From Rheum nobile (taxonomy: Eukaryota > Streptophyta > Magnoliopsida > Caryophyllales > Polygonaceae): DNA of 64,000 nucleotides. Shown in pieces: positions 23,679 through 36,400 of the stretch (the first letter of the stretch is position 1; each line of letters opens with the position of its first letter). Below the pieces are notes generated by a model. That model did not search any database and had not been told where the DNA came from. It worked only from the letters and a program-made list of their open reading frames with translations. The position numbers were made by a program, and so were the translations under genes. The stretch spans positions 558,001 through 622,000 of the forward strand of contig WOAB01000501.1 of assembly GCA_027886185.1 (NCBI GenBank), in the 5' to 3' direction.

Positions 23679-26600
23679 ATGAGTAAATCTCCAGAGGAGC
23701 AACTCCCAAACAAGGCCTTTGGCTGGGCTGCCATGGACAAATCTGGGGTTATTTCTCCTTTTCACTTCTCTAGAAGGTACATCTTCATCATTACTTTTGT
23801 GGGTATTTTGTTAAATGTGTTTTTTTATCTATAAAATTAGTGTTGAGTTTTGTTTCCATGTGTTTAAGCTTTCATATAGGGTTTTCAAGTGAACTTTTCC
23901 ATTTGTAAGAAGCTTAACATATATCCGTAGATGCTAAGTGCAAACGTTTCATTAGTGATAAATCTGTTTTTTCTAGTGTGTACATGAACATATGTTAACA
24001 AGTTTAAATATGAAATTTATCTTTAAAATATTTCTTAATAGAGAATTGATAAACCCTTAGCAAACAAGATTAAACTAATAACTAATTAAATAATTGTCAA
24101 AAAAAAATTCTTAGAATGTGTCCATAGACACACATTAGAAAAAAACCAAAAAGTAATGTGATGAAGATCAAACCCAGAACTACATTTACATGATAAATTA
24201 GTATATAAAACCAAAAAGTTGAGAAAAGATACTTTAGATTTGTAAATTAGGATGAGATTATATGTTTCTTTTTTGGACCGGCGTTTGAGATTTGAGATTT
24301 TCGAATTTAAATATTTCCAAATAAATATTGGAAATAGATTAATAACGTTAGATTTTTTGTTTCATGACATTTAGACCGTTACAACTTACAATAGGATGAA
24401 GAATCCAACTCGTGACCTAATATCATTTGGATGTCATGTTTACCATATGGAATGACTTGATATAAATTAATAATTGTTTTTTCTAGTGTGTGTCCATTGA
24501 CACATGCTAATAAATTAAATTATGAAATTATATTCAAAATATTCCCTAAAATAGAATGGATAAATCCTTAGTAAAAAAAAGTTAAACTAATGGCTAAAAC
24601 AATTATTGCTAAAAAAGAAGTTATTATAGTGTGTCAATGGACACACACTAGAAAAAAAAACAATTAATAATTATTTTATGATTTTAGTAACAAAGAATAT
24701 GCCAAATGCAACGGTTGACGGTAGAAAATCTGTGCTTACTTACATGTAGATTTGTGTAGTAAAATCATCCGACACCAGAATATTTGTTGCTTGTCTTGGT
24801 CACTCTATGTTTCAGATTGTTATTTTTTCCATACTTTTTTAGGGTTTTTTTTTTGTAACAAAGAAGATTTCAAATGCAACAGTTTTTGATGTTGCAAGAA
24901 TTGCTTATTTGGCTAACAAGATGTTTGTTGCCCTAAATTGGCAGAGACAACGGTCCTGATGATGTCACGGTTAAGATCCAATTCTGTGGTATTTGTCACT
25001 CCGATTTGCATACTGTCAAGAACGAGTGGGGATTCACAAGATATCCAGTTGTTCCAGGGTACAAAATATGCTTATTCTCTATAGTTATTGTTATTGCCAT
25101 TCATAATAGTATACATTATCTTCTCTTCTTGAACCGTTGTGTTGACCTTGTATTCTGTTTGATCTCATCAAAGTTTTAGGGCATTAGAAAAGCATGTTTG
25201 CATAACTGCTTGTGTGATGTTGGGAGTTTGTTGCATAACTTCTTGTGTGATGTTTTGAGTTTGTTATTGATTGGATTGTGAATTTTGCTTCATCTCATGC
25301 CCTTTTATATATTTTTTGTGCAAATTTATCTAAATGTGCATAACTCAATTTAGGACTTGTTTGGTGAATGTATTTATAAAGATGTTTTTACTTAAAAAAT
25401 ACTTCCTCGGTTCATATGTAGATGTCGTTTTAACTTTAAAATTTTGTTTATCAATATTTATCATTTTAGTTATTTTACGTAAAAAATTATTGATGATTAA
25501 TAATAATTGTTCTTGAGAATTGAATTTTTGAGCACTTTAATTTCACATCTCTCTATCCATTGGTTTAAAAAAAAACATGTAAAAATTATAGATAAAAAAT
25601 TAACTAAAAGTAGAAACATTTTAAAGTAACCAACCAAATACCAACTCACCAAATCCAACCCTACAAGTTTCAACTAATCTTGGTGTATGAATTCCTCTGT
25701 TTTTGATCATATAAACAAACACATCTTATATCTATTAATTCTTTTGGTGCAATGTGGTCTAAAATGTGTGTTATTCTATCTATTTAGATCTCATAATTCA
25801 GCCTACATGAAACCAACGAAATACTAGAGACTCCCCAAATTCAATCACACCAAATCCTTTCTTACTTATACTTGCAAGTCACAAACAATCTTTTTATATC
25901 TCTAACTTTCCTCTGCTTTTTCGAGTCTTTCATCAGGCACGAGATCGTAGGCATAGTGACCAAGGTAGGCGCCAGCGTGGACAAATTCAAAGCCGGCGAC
26001 AGAGTCGGCGTCGGCGTCATAGTCGGCTCGTGCAAGTCATGTGAGCAATGCCAACAGGACTTGGAGAACTACTGCCCGCGCGTGGTATTCACGTACAACT
26101 CGCCCGACAAGGATGGGACCCGCACCCAGGGAGGATACTCCGACACCATCGTCGTCGACAAGCAATTCGTGCTTCGGTTCCCCGATGGGCTGCCTTCTGA
26201 TTCCGGCGCGCCTCTGCTTTGCGCGGGAATCACGGTCTATAGCCCGATGAAGTACTACGGTATTGCGGGTCAACCCGGGAAGCATTTGGGCGTTTCGGGC
26301 TTGGGCGGGCTTGGGCACATTGCTGTCAAGATAGGCAAGGCTTTTGGGCTCAGGGTGACCGTGATTAGTACCTCCCCGTCGAAGGAAGATGAGGCTATCA
26401 AGAGGCTTGGAGCTGATGGGTTCTTGGTTAGCCGTGATCCCGAGAAAATGAAGGTAATTAATTCGATTTTTATCTTCTTGTTTACTTCTAATGATTCAAT
26501 TTACAAAATGAAGGTATTGTGTCCAATCACATCACCTTTTATCTTAGGACATGTTTGGTAGAAATTGGGTATCTGATTGGGATAAGAAATCGGATTTGAG

Positions 26601-27844
26601 AGGTATAGGATTGAGAATGATAGATTTTAGTTGAGTGTTTGTTTTTACATATGAGAATGATATTTAACCCACAAATTCTTCTTCACTTTTCATACTCATT
26701 CAAACCCATAAAAATAAAAATTAGAAGAGTGAAAAACTCATACCTTAGAGGGTTGGAAAATAGATATCATATCCAAATTCCTGTAATCAAACAAATTGTA
26801 TGGGGTTGGAATTCCTTAACCCCAAACCTCATTCTTCAATCCTCCTTATCAAACACCCCCTTAGACTATATTCCAAGTAGGTTTTAGGAGGTTTGCAAAT
26901 TTATAACCTATTCAAATTGGTTGTTTGGTGAATCAAGGTTTTTAGAAGGTGGAGATTTTAGTGGGTTTTTGAGAAGTTAAATATTAAAAAATAAGAACAT
27001 GTGGATATAAATGTTATTGGAGGTTTTAAAGGTTAGAGAAATCTAGTAAATTTATATTAATCAATGTCATTTTTTGTAATTTTAAAGATAAAACCTAATG
27101 AAAAACTTTATAATATCAACCACTCAACTATAATTTAGGAGGGTTTTTAAAAAAAATCTAACACCTATAAAAAAACCAACACCTACCCAATAACCTTGTA
27201 AAAAACCACCACCTCCCTAAATACATTGTTTTACCAAACATACATAGCCTTAGAATGAGACCAGTTGATACATGAAATTGTGAATCATAACCAACTCATA
27301 GGGTTAAGGGTTTGTTTGGTATCATACCAGAAATATGAGCGATTCTATATTAGAATGTTTTTTGTTATACAGGCAGCAATGGGAACTATGGACTTCATAA
27401 TCGACACAGTGTCAGCGGTTCACCCCTTGGCGCCGCTGCTCGGGTTGCTGAAGGTGAACGGGAAGCTAATCACAGTCGGGTTACCCGAAAAGCCCCTGGA
27501 GCTACCCATATTTCCTCTCGCCCTCGGTAAGTCAATACCACTCGTTTCTAATTAGAGGGGCGTTTTTTAATTAGTTTGTAAAGACGACGGTTTCCAGCTT
27601 GAAACCGACGTCGTTTTTGGACCCCTATATATGGAATGCAGGTAGGAAGCTCGTGGGAGGGAGCGACATAGGCGGGATGAAGGAGACGCAGGAGATGCTC
27701 GACTTTTGCGCCGAGCACAACATAACTGCTGACGTGGAGGTGGTCCAGATGGACTACGTCAACACTGCCTTGGCACGCCTTGCTAAGTCGGATGTTCGCT
27801 ACAGGTTTGTTGTTGACGTGGCGAGCTCGCTCTCGGCCTTGTGA
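23679..27844 (+). CDS. CAD: Cinnamyl/sinapyl alcohol dehydrogenase family enzyme (zinc MDR)
   Basis: This is an NADPH-dependent, zinc-containing medium-chain dehydrogenase that interconverts hydroxycinnamyl or related aldehydes and alcohols, in the cytosol. Five exons, 23679-23776, 24945-25058, 25937-26453, 27373-27526 and 27642-27844, join in phase for 361 aa, the normal family length. CGICHSDLH (from residue 47), GHE (71-73) and Cys166 supply the catalytic zinc site. Cys103, 106, 109 and 117 form the structural zinc lobe. GLGGLG (192-197) is the dinucleotide-binding turn, followed by STSPSK, an NADP-type signature. The N-terminus EEQLPNKAFGWAAMDKSG resembles the ELI3/mannitol-dehydrogenase branch more than the lignin CAD4/5 branch. 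The substrate is therefore uncertain. Introns 1-3 are packed with MITEs. Exon 3 is much more GC-rich than its surroundings. Confidence 0.95.
23966..24146. mobile_element. MITE in CAD intron 1, copy 1
   Basis: The terminal repeats contain TTTTTTCTAGTGTGT on the left and CACACATTAGAAAAAA on the right. It is about 180 bp and AT-rich inside. It is closely related to the next element (24476-24660) and in the same orientation. Confidence 0.65.
24476..24660. mobile_element. MITE in CAD intron 1, copy 2
   Basis: The left end TTCTAGTGTGTGTCCATTGA mirrors the right end TCAATGGACACACACTAGAA almost perfectly. Interior words such as GTTAAACTAATGGCTAA match copy 1. Two copies lie 330 bp apart in one intron. 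Confidence 0.75.
25353..25661. mobile_element. Possible Tourist-like MITE in CAD intron 2
   Basis: The left end is GGACTTGTTTGGTGAATG and the complement of the right is GGGTTGGATTTGGTGAGT. The left flank is TTA and the right flank is TAC, so the duplication is imperfect. Confidence 0.45.
26547..26860. mobile_element. Tourist-like MITE in CAD intron 3 (314 bp)
   Basis: The left end GGACATGTTTGGTAG and the right-end complement GGGGGTGTTTGATAAG are flanked by TTA on both sides (26544-26546 and 26861-26863), as expected for PIF/Harbinger MITEs. Confidence 0.75.
26905..27250. mobile_element. Second, decayed MITE in CAD intron 3
   Basis: The sequence after GGTTGTTTGGTGAATCAAGG on the left resembles the complement of the right end, which reads TATGTTTGGTAAAACAATG followed by GGAGGTGGTGG. 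The borders are approximate. Confidence 0.45.
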
Positions 27845-28291
27845 GCTGGCAATTTCGTTGTCTTGGAACGCCTTGAGCATGGAGTTTATGAAATGGTTGG
27901 TCAAAACCAGTTGCTGTGGTTTATTTGATACCCCTTTTGGAAATGTCTTGCAGGAATTTAAGTGTTTGTTTTGTAGTGACTTTCGTATCGCTGAAATCCA
28001 CTTTAAATCTATTAATCACGTTTAAGAAAGGCCGAGTAGTGTTTTGTTATGGTTGATCCCCCGATTTCAAGTCCTTTGCAAATCAAATGCAAAAGTACAA
28101 AGTTTCATAAATTTACTTTTAAAGTTTGACATTGTATAAGTTACACATCATATACACACAAATTTTGTTAAATGGGTTAGAATAAAAGTCTATCCCATGA
28201 TATCAATGCCTAATATCATAAATTTAATTTAGAATAGACCCCACTAAATTTTATGTATTGTTTGCGCTCAGACTTACACGTATTCCGCTTA

Positions 28292-28517
28292 GACCATCTA
28301 CAATGATGATATTGTGAATGAGTATTAAATCTAATTTTAAAAATAAAAATTCAGAAAAATGTCAAAAATTTTGAGTAAATCAAAAAATGAGTCGATTGCA
28401 TATGATACTCCACCACCTTTTTATCAGTGATTTTATATAAAAAAATATGATATTATAATTTATTTTCTTTTTAAAAAAAATGTTAAAAAATTGTGAATAT
28501 TATTGTTAAAGATGTTC
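28292..28517. mobile_element. Small PIF-type MITE (226 bp)
   Basis: The left end GACCATCTACAATGATGATA and the right-end complement GAACATCTTTAACAATAATA are flanked by TTA (28289-28291 and 28518-28520). The interior is AT-rich and non-coding. Confidence 0.75.
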
Positions 28518-29500
28518 TTAATTGTTGAAAACCATAGGAGCGCAATCCAATTATCCAAACACCAGCAGGCGTCAACTTATAAGAATCGAATCAATTTTCT
28601 TCACATAAGCAGTCTAATTCTCCAATCACATTCACAACAAATGGCCAATGTTTCATTTTTGCCAATTCAACGTCTTTATGTTTAAGTGTTTTTAAGAAAA
28701 AAGTGTACATACACATTCTGAGAACAGCCCAGGCCCAAAAGGAATTGTACACTCCGGACATCATATGTGATTGTGTACATACAAAAAGGCGCGACATCAG
28801 ATATATTCATAAATAAGGATATTATACAAATCAGGTGTATAAATTAGGTTTTTGAAAACAACTCATGACCATATATAACCCTATAAAATATTTATTTATT
28901 AATGAAAATCAACCTTATTATAAGCAAATTTACAAACTAATAATAATAATTGAAGAATAGAGCTAAATATAACTTTTAGTATTACAACAGTTAGTATAAA
29001 AAAGTTAAGAGTAGCTCCTTGATATAAAACGCAAATTGACATTTTTTTCCTGAAAGAAATCCCAAATTAGGGGGTGTTTTGTATAGTTTACCCAAATTAA
29101 AAAATAATAACTCTTTACTTTTGTGGGTTGATTAGTGTGTTGATCGAGGTTTTCAATCGCGGTCTTGGTTGTGTTGAGGCTCCTGAAGATCCACACGGCA
29201 ACGTCAGGGTGGTCGAGACTCCTGAAGATCCCCCATCATGAGTGGGGGCAACGTCATGGTTGTCCATTCTTCATTTTCTAGGATTGTTTTCCTGTTTGAC
29301 CCGTCGTCTGGTGGTGCCTCGCTTCTCCCTCTTGTCTTGTAACTCGCTTTTGATTTGTTGTATTTTTATTAGCTTATCTTGTTGTACTAACTGGTTTTTC
29401 AGTTGCCGATTTATCGGCCTCTCGAGTGGTCCGACTTTGTCGGTTACTCGAATTTTTACCATTATAAAAAAAACAAAAAAAAAAGAGTCTGAAACTATAA
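28518..29500. other. Intergenic spacer between CAD and RPL3
   Basis: No gene is visible. The motif GACTCCTGAAGATCC and variants occur twice near 29180-29230. The right end grades into the RPL3 promoter. Confidence 0.5.
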
Positions 29501-29504
29501 ACAG

Positions 29505-29619
29505 TGGGCCGAACCATTGGTTCAGTGTAATAATGGGCCGGCCCAAACTCCCAACTCTACATATATTTATCACAAGCCAACCCTCAGCAAGCTCTCGACT
29601 CCACTTCATCTAAACCCTA
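29505..29619 (+). promoter_or_regulatory. RPL3 promoter: site II elements, TATA-like box and telo-box
   Basis: TGGGCC lies at 29505-29510. A head-to-head TGGGCC/GGCCCA pair lies at 29534-29545. An ACATATATTTAT box lies near 29560. AAACCCTA lies at 29612-29619 in the leader. Site II elements combined with a telo-box are characteristic of plant ribosomal-protein and growth genes, driven by TCP-type factors. The binding of such factors here is inferred. Confidence 0.75.
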
Positions 29620-29638
29620 GACGTCTGCGCCTCCGAGG

Positions 29639-29916
29639 GTAATTCATCTCTCGCTCTCTGTATTTTTCCTGTATCTGTTCTTCGGCTCATCTGTCTCTGA
29701 TTCCTGGTAAATTGCTTTCGTTTCAATTTGATTGAACATAAATGGATTTTCCGATTGCGAAATGAACTTGTGAAAAACATTTTTCTCTCGTAATCAACGA
29801 AGCGAAGTTGTTGTTATCCGAATGGCTGTGCATTCTTTGTATTTCGTCGCGTTTATCATTCAGATTGATCTGGATTTATTCTTTTTAATTTTAGTTCTGC
29901 TCTTTGATTTCTTCAG
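29639..29916 (+). other. Leader intron of RPL3
   Basis: The donor is CCGAGG|GTAATTC and the acceptor is TTCTTCAG|GTAAGT, twenty bases upstream of the ATG at 29937. Leader introns are common in plant ribosomal protein genes. Confidence 0.6.
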
Positions 29917-29936
29917 GTAAGTAAGGGAGTAGGAAA

Positions 29937-31747
29937 ATGTCTCACAGGAAGTTTGAGCACCCCAGGCACGGTTCCCTTGGGTTTCTCCCAAGGAAGAGGG
30001 CAGCCCGTCACAGAGGGAAAGGTTCGTAATTTTTCTCATTTTTTCTTTTCTGTTTTGGTTTTCAGTTTCTGGAACATAATATGTAGTTGTTTTTTTATGT
30101 GAGTATATGCTTCTGAATAAATCGTTATACTTTCGAATGTATCGGAAACTTGAAGTATGCAATGCTTCTTCTCTATTAAGATCCTGCTGATAGCGAATAG
30201 TGGAAGTCTAAATTTGTGAATTTTTTCTTCCTACGAGTGAGACAATTTGCTGATGAAATTATTAGTATGATAGTCAATTGGTATGTGTTTCACATGTGGA
30301 TGTCCTGATACAAATTGGTGAGGATAGCATAGATATTTTCTTACTGAATATACGGTTTGTTTTATTTTATTTCAGTGAAGGCTTTCCCCAAGGATGACCC
30401 AAACAAGTCTCCTAAGCTGACTGCCTTTTTGGGTTACAAGGCTGGAATGACACACATTATGAGAGATGTGGACAAGCCTGGGTCAAGTGAGTATAAACTG
30501 TGTTTATTTATCAGTTCAGAATAGTGTCTTTGCTATATACTATGTGCTGATTGCTTTGCATTGCTTGTTTAATAGAACTCCACAAGAAGGAGACTTGTGA
30601 GGCTGTAACCATTGTTGAAACTCCTCCAATGGTGATTGTGGGAGTGGTCGGCTATGTGAAGACACCTCGCGGTCTTCGTTCATTGAACACTGTTTGGGCT
30701 CAGCATTTGAGTGAGGAGCTCAAGAGAAGGTTCTACAAGAACTGGTGCAAGTCCAAGAAGAAGGCTTTCTCCAAATACGCCAAGAAGTCTGAGACTGAAG
30801 AGGGCAAGAAGGATATTCAGTCACAGCTGGAGAAACTTAAGAAGTATTCAACTGTCATTCGTGTTTTGGCCCATACTCAGGTAATTCTTTCAAGAGCTGT
30901 CTACAGTGTTTGTTTATAATATCCATTGTGTTGGTTCCTGTATTGAATATTTCTTCCTTGTAAAAAAAAAATCAGATTCGCAAGATGAAGGGGTTGAAGC
31001 AGAAGAAGGCCCACCTTATGGAAATCCAGGTCAATGGTGGATCCATTGCTGACAAGGTGGACTTTGCTTACAACTTGTTTGAGAAGCAGGTTCCCATTGA
31101 TGCAGTCTTCCAGAAGGATGAGATGGTTGACATCATTGGTGTCACCAAAGGTAAGGGATACGAAGGAGTGGTTACTCGTTGGGGTGTCACTCGCCTTCCT
31201 CGTAAGACTCACAGGGGTCTTCGTAAGGTCGCTTGTATTGGAGCATGGCACCCTGCTAGGGTTTCCTACACTGTTGCTAGGGCTGGTCAAAATGGTTACC
31301 ACCACCGTACCGAGCTGAACAAGAAGATCTACAAGCTGGGCAAGTCTGGTCAGGAATCCCACCTTGCTATCACTGATTATGACAGGTCAGCAATCGTCAC
31401 ATCTTTTTTTCTTAGTCCTTTGAGTTTGCTTAATATTTGTTCAATTAAGTTCTGATTGGTGATATTTTGTATGTGCTGTGCTAAACAGGACTGAAAAGGA
31501 CATCACTCCAATTGGTGGTTTCCCTCACTATGGTATTGTGAAGGAAGATTACCTCATGATCAAGGGTGGATGTGTTGGTACAAAGAAGCGTGTCGTCACA
31601 CTCAGGCAGTCTCTTCTTAAGCAGACTTCTCGTGTCGCTCTTGAGGAGATCAATCTCAAGTTCATTGACACATCATCCACTTTTGGCCATGGGCGCTTCC
31701 AGACCACACAGGAGAAGCAGAAGTTCTATGGCCGCCTCAAGGCTTGA
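29937..31747 (+). CDS. RPL3: 60S ribosomal protein L3 (uL3)
   Basis: A core large-subunit protein whose long extensions reach the peptidyl-transferase centre. It is essential for 60S assembly and acts in the nucleolus and cytosol. Five exons, 29937-30021, 30376-30486, 30576-30880, 30976-31385 and 31489-31747, join in phase for 389 aa, exactly the usual plant length. The N-terminus MSHRKFEHPRHGSLGFLPRK, the GYKAGMTHI motif, the KGKGYEGVVTRWGV loop and the W-finger region around GAWHPARV are all recognisable, as is the basic C-terminus. Coding DNA is more GC-rich than the introns. No disruption is seen. The promoter carries ribosomal-protein-type elements, consistent with coordinated growth-linked expression. 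Confidence 0.98.
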
Positions 31748-32290
31748 AGTTGGTTTGTGGATCCAACAAATTTTCAGCAGTCTGCCTCTACTTTAGCAAC
31801 TTTACAATATTGCGTTTTGTTGGTGTTTGGTTGAGTTCTATTTGCAGATGAATTTTGTTTCTTTTGATGATACTTTCAAGACATTGAATGCTAGTTTACC
31901 TCTCAAATTGAATTTTGCTTCAATGAAAGTGGTCTTGTTAACTTGGTTATATATCTTATTCTGGGCTAATGCTTTAAAAGTTGCGGTGTCAACCGAAAAT
32001 AACAAAAAGCAAGATTAAAATTTTGCAGGGAAACGGTCTTAGACCATATCTTAGCGTTGCATGTTAAATTAGTTGTTTGCACATACTCCACCCTATTTAT
32101 TTTGGCTTTATGTAAGGCCTAATTGCGAATCCGTGAGAAAGAAGTGGCAAAAATAAGTATTATCACTTGTAAAATGTGGAATTATTGTTCACGAAAGTAT
32201 TTTGATTATACTGATTATTTATTGTTAAAACTGATTCTTTCAACTATTACTGATCACTTATCAGATTGTGTTTCTGGTAAAATTAAAAAA
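31748..32290 (+). other. RPL3 3'UTR and downstream spacer
   Basis: T-rich sequence compatible with a 3'UTR of about 200 bp. The open frames in it have no domains. Confidence 0.5.
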
Positions 32291-32812
32291 AGGAATTTTA
32301 CTGTTGGTGTCCCGTGCCCTTGAGTTGGGTTATTCCTATTGGTGTCCCACAATTACGTTTTTTTTTTCCGGTTGGTGTTCTAAGGTTTCGATTTGTTTGC
32401 TTCGTAATCAATTTTTTTCATATTTGTACCAATCCAGTTAAAATTGATTAAATCCAAGTCTATCATTGTGTTCCTTGTCTTTAAATTAGTAAGATTTGAC
32501 TCCTAAAATACACAGATTCATGTTCAAACTATGTGGATTTGAATTCTGAAACAACAACCCGTTTCCGACCTTATGAATTTAAATCAGAATGGTTCGAGTA
32601 TGAATTTGATTATTTAGGAGTTGAATCATACTAAGTTGAGGTCAATAAACATAATAATGAGTTTCGATTTGATCAATTCGAACCGAAATGATACGGATAT
32701 GAAAAATTTCGATTACAAAGTGAACAAACACAAACCTTTGAGGCATCAACTAAAAAAAACTTAATCGTGAGATACTAACATGAATAACTTTAAACTCAGG
32801 GGTAACCATCTA
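32291..32812. mobile_element. Inverted-repeat element, copy 2 (about 522 bp)
   Basis: It aligns along its whole length with 22480-23000: TTCCTATTGGTGTCCC on the left, the internal ATGATACGGATATGAAAAAT region, and GAGATACTAACATGAATAAC on the right. The right terminus is more eroded than in copy 1. Confidence 0.75.
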
Positions 32813-33413
32813 AATGACTACATTTGAAGTATCTCGTGTGAGTGTGTGACGTATCCCACTTTGTACATGGCGAAAGCATTTTTGTGATTAAAGCTAGTTT
32901 ACGAAATCCTTGAGATTTATGTTTTAAATTTGAGACTCGAGCCTTTTTTTAGGAGGTGATATGAAACTAGAGCTTCAAATCGGTGTTTTTAATTTCTTAA
33001 TATTATTACCTCACAAAACGCTCATCGCTTACAAATACTAAATGTTGAACGCCACGATATGAAGTAATCAACTATTGAAAAATGCATTCCAGAACTCAGT
33101 ACACAAACATGGCCTACAGGAGAACAGATACTAAACTCAGCAATTATCATATGTTCACTTGCATCTTTAACTACTTCCCCTTTACATAAGAAGGTCTCCA
33201 AATAGATACAACACACAAACAATCACATCATACAACTACACGCCCTAACTGACAAACAAAACGATGCATCTGCAAACGCAGCAGACACACAAGGATATCC
33301 CTTTACAATCCTGCAGCAAGCAAATCCGTATACAGTACTTGTAACACTTGCAAGTTAACTTGGTGGCAACTTGTAGCATACCACTGGAACTTCAATACTT
33401 CCCGTTCGGGGTA
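32813..33413. other. Spacer and 3'UTR of the LIKE-COV gene
   Basis: This is downstream of the minus-strand gene that ends at 33414. No separate gene is visible. Confidence 0.5.
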
Positions 33414-36400
33414 TTATGATATCCTGTTCATTGGGATTCTTTCATTTTTCCGAACTGGAATTCTTTCCAGAGGTGAGATTGTTTGTGGCATTGTCATTCC
33501 ACCTGAAACAATGATCTCTGGATGGCACAGAAAGAGCAAGTTGTGAGTGTCAGTTATGCAATTTGGTGAAGCAACAGGATAATTTAACTAGCAATATGCC
33601 AAACTGTTCAAAAAGAAAGAGAAAGTTTGCACAGAAAACATTTTTGAAACACTTGCTCTAAAACATTTGTGTGTGTGTGTGTGTGATTGTTCTAAACCAC
33701 ATTTTCTTTAGATCAGCGAGTTGGTTCTTGTATATCATCTTACTATCGATGTCGGGGTTTCTTGATCTTATTGGAAACAAACGAGAGAACCCAAAATAGT
33801 AGATTGAATTGCTACAGCCATAAGAAAATTTGCATTTTAGAAGTCTACAGAAACAATGACCAAACAAGAGTAACAATATATAATGTATTGGGGTTTCTTG
33901 TGACCGTGTAGGTAATAGTATTTTATCTTTCAGAAACCAAGAAAATCCAAAAAAACAGAAATGTTTAGATGAAGAAAGTATTTTAAGTTTCAGAGGTACA
34001 AAATAAATAAAACACGATGGTTTCCATAATCAACAATTAGAGTAATATGAAAAAGGGGAGTTTATTAGATTGATCTTAAAATTTGCTAGTGGTAAAATGC
34101 AAATGACCAAGGGAGAAGAGAGGGAAAAAACAAACCTATTCCTTCTCGGATGGAAAGATTTGGTCTGATAATATCATTAGCATTGACTAACAAGATATCA
34201 CCGATGTAAAGATGGTTTGTTGGAACGAACACACTGCACAACTCCTCATCTCCATCATCCGTCTGCGTTCACAGTCATAGAACAAATATATCAACTGCAG
34301 ATCTGTATATTCTATACTACAAGCTAACAATTACACAGGGCATTCAATAATTAGTCAGCATGGGATTAGAACATGAAAATCAACTTTAATTCTTCAAAAA
34401 AAATGTATATCAAAGGACAGCACAGCACAAGATTGGAAAGAATGTGACTAACTACTATGCAATAAACTTCCAAGTCTTGATGGATCTGTGGACTGTGGAG
34501 TAGCAGCTTGTACTTCAAAAGCAACTTTTTTGACATCAGACAAGGACTAGAGTATCAAATATATAGCTATTGTGCCAACGTAAAATACCAGGATATCTAA
34601 TGCTAGTAAGCCTACTATCCAGCCCTTTAACTAAACCAAAGGCAATGAAGTTGCCACCAATACTAGTAGAGAAATGGAAGTAACCAAAAGAGAAAGAATA
34701 TCAAATTTTGGACCCACACAATAACTGTAAGAACCAAGATTAGATATCAGGGGAAGAAATCACATTAGATTCCTACCACAAGCAATTCGTAATCATGCTG
34801 TATGCATAAAAAGCAGAGGCCATTCTCAAAATTATATGAACTTTCTATCTTTTACTAATCTGATGAAATGAGAAGCAAGTAGCTCCAAGAGAACCATGTG
34901 AAGTAATTTGCCTTGTAGTACCATTTCCAAGCAACCACAAGTTCAGTAATTTCCCCTAGTCTACATCAATCAATTTATAAGACCAATAGTATGCACCCGA
35001 AATTCATACAGTTTTCTTACATATGCAAGTTATGAAGATGGTAGTACAAAAGAAGCAGCTTGCAGTACCTGTAGGACAACAGAAGATGTAATAAAGCCAA
35101 ATGCATATTCTCCCACACGTGGATGGCGAATGATTGCCACCTCTTTGAAAGCAGTGGTATTCTGATCTGTTTACAAGAAAAAGAAATCATGTCCTTCAGA
35201 GTTCTTCAAGTCAAAACTTTCATATCAATTTAAAATTGACTGATGTATGAATGATAAAAAATGGAATCATGTCACAAGTAAGAATACTAAAAGTAGCCAG
35301 CTGTTACCTGGAGATATTGCAGAACTAATTTGTTTGGAAGCTGAGTATATATGCTTAACAAATGGCATTTTTTTTATTATCCATTCACCAACCCAGAAGA
35401 CTGAAGCACCCAACCATGATGAAACAAAAACACCAACCATGAAAACAAAAAGCAGTGATGTGATAAAGCCAAGTCCTGCATCATGAAGTGGCCACATAAA
35501 AAAAGTTTGAAAAAGTCAGAAACAGTCTGTAAGAAATAATATTTACTAATACTCAATTCACAGTTCATACTCTTGAAGTAACTGTATTCCTACCTCCATA
35601 TAGTGATACCAATACTTTACTCAACTAAACATATTCCATAAATGCACTCTAAACATCTTACGGAAAATAATTCACTTATGGCTGCTTTTACTCCCGAGTC
35701 CTGATTGTAACCCATACTCACTAACAATGCTGAATATTGGTCCAGAATTCGAACAAAAATGTGGTGAGGCATATTTTATGTATGGCTGTACGGACAAACA
35801 CAAATTTAGGAAAGTTGCCAATGTCAGTGAGAATGAACAATGTAAGACATTAACAGATCCTGCCTTTTCACATCTACACAAAGCAATGATGAATTTTACA
35901 TATCAGAAAACGCATAGAAATGACTAAATTGCCTCTCAACTTAAAATTATATCACACATCTCATGCAATTTGCTTCTCAAAGGCCCAAAATAAACATCTT
36001 ACAGAAGAATGATATCTTAGTTGATGAAGGGGCAAAGAGCACTTACCAAATATATCAATCCCAAGTTGTTCATACATTGGACTGAAGAAACCATCAACAA
36101 ATTGAATAAACCACCAAGTTATGAAAAAGGTGACTGCCACAGGGAACAGAACTACACTGCAATTTCCACCACATATAACAATGTTACCTTTGACTACAAC
36201 AGTGTTCATATAGACCTAAACATTTCAAGCAATAGCTAGTTTGAGCTAATACCATCCAGTCATAAATTTCTTGGACACCCAGCTTTGAAGAACAAAGCAA
36301 CAAGCCTGATCAAAGTACACAAGTTAGATTTATCCGAAAATATAACAGCTAAAAATAACAGATGATCATTGACATTCAAGACAGACATTCTCAAGACAAT

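Noticed and set aside
26037..26318. 93-aa minus-strand frame in CAD exon 3
   Set aside because: By-product of GC-rich exon composition. The sense strand encodes the zinc-binding lobe.
29242..29613. 123-aa plus and 112-aa minus frames upstream of RPL3
   Set aside because: They overlap the RPL3 promoter elements and each other, with no domain.
35247..36239. Plus-strand frames within the LIKE-COV locus
   Set aside because: They lie in introns or antisense to exons of the minus-strand gene and have no recognisable domain.
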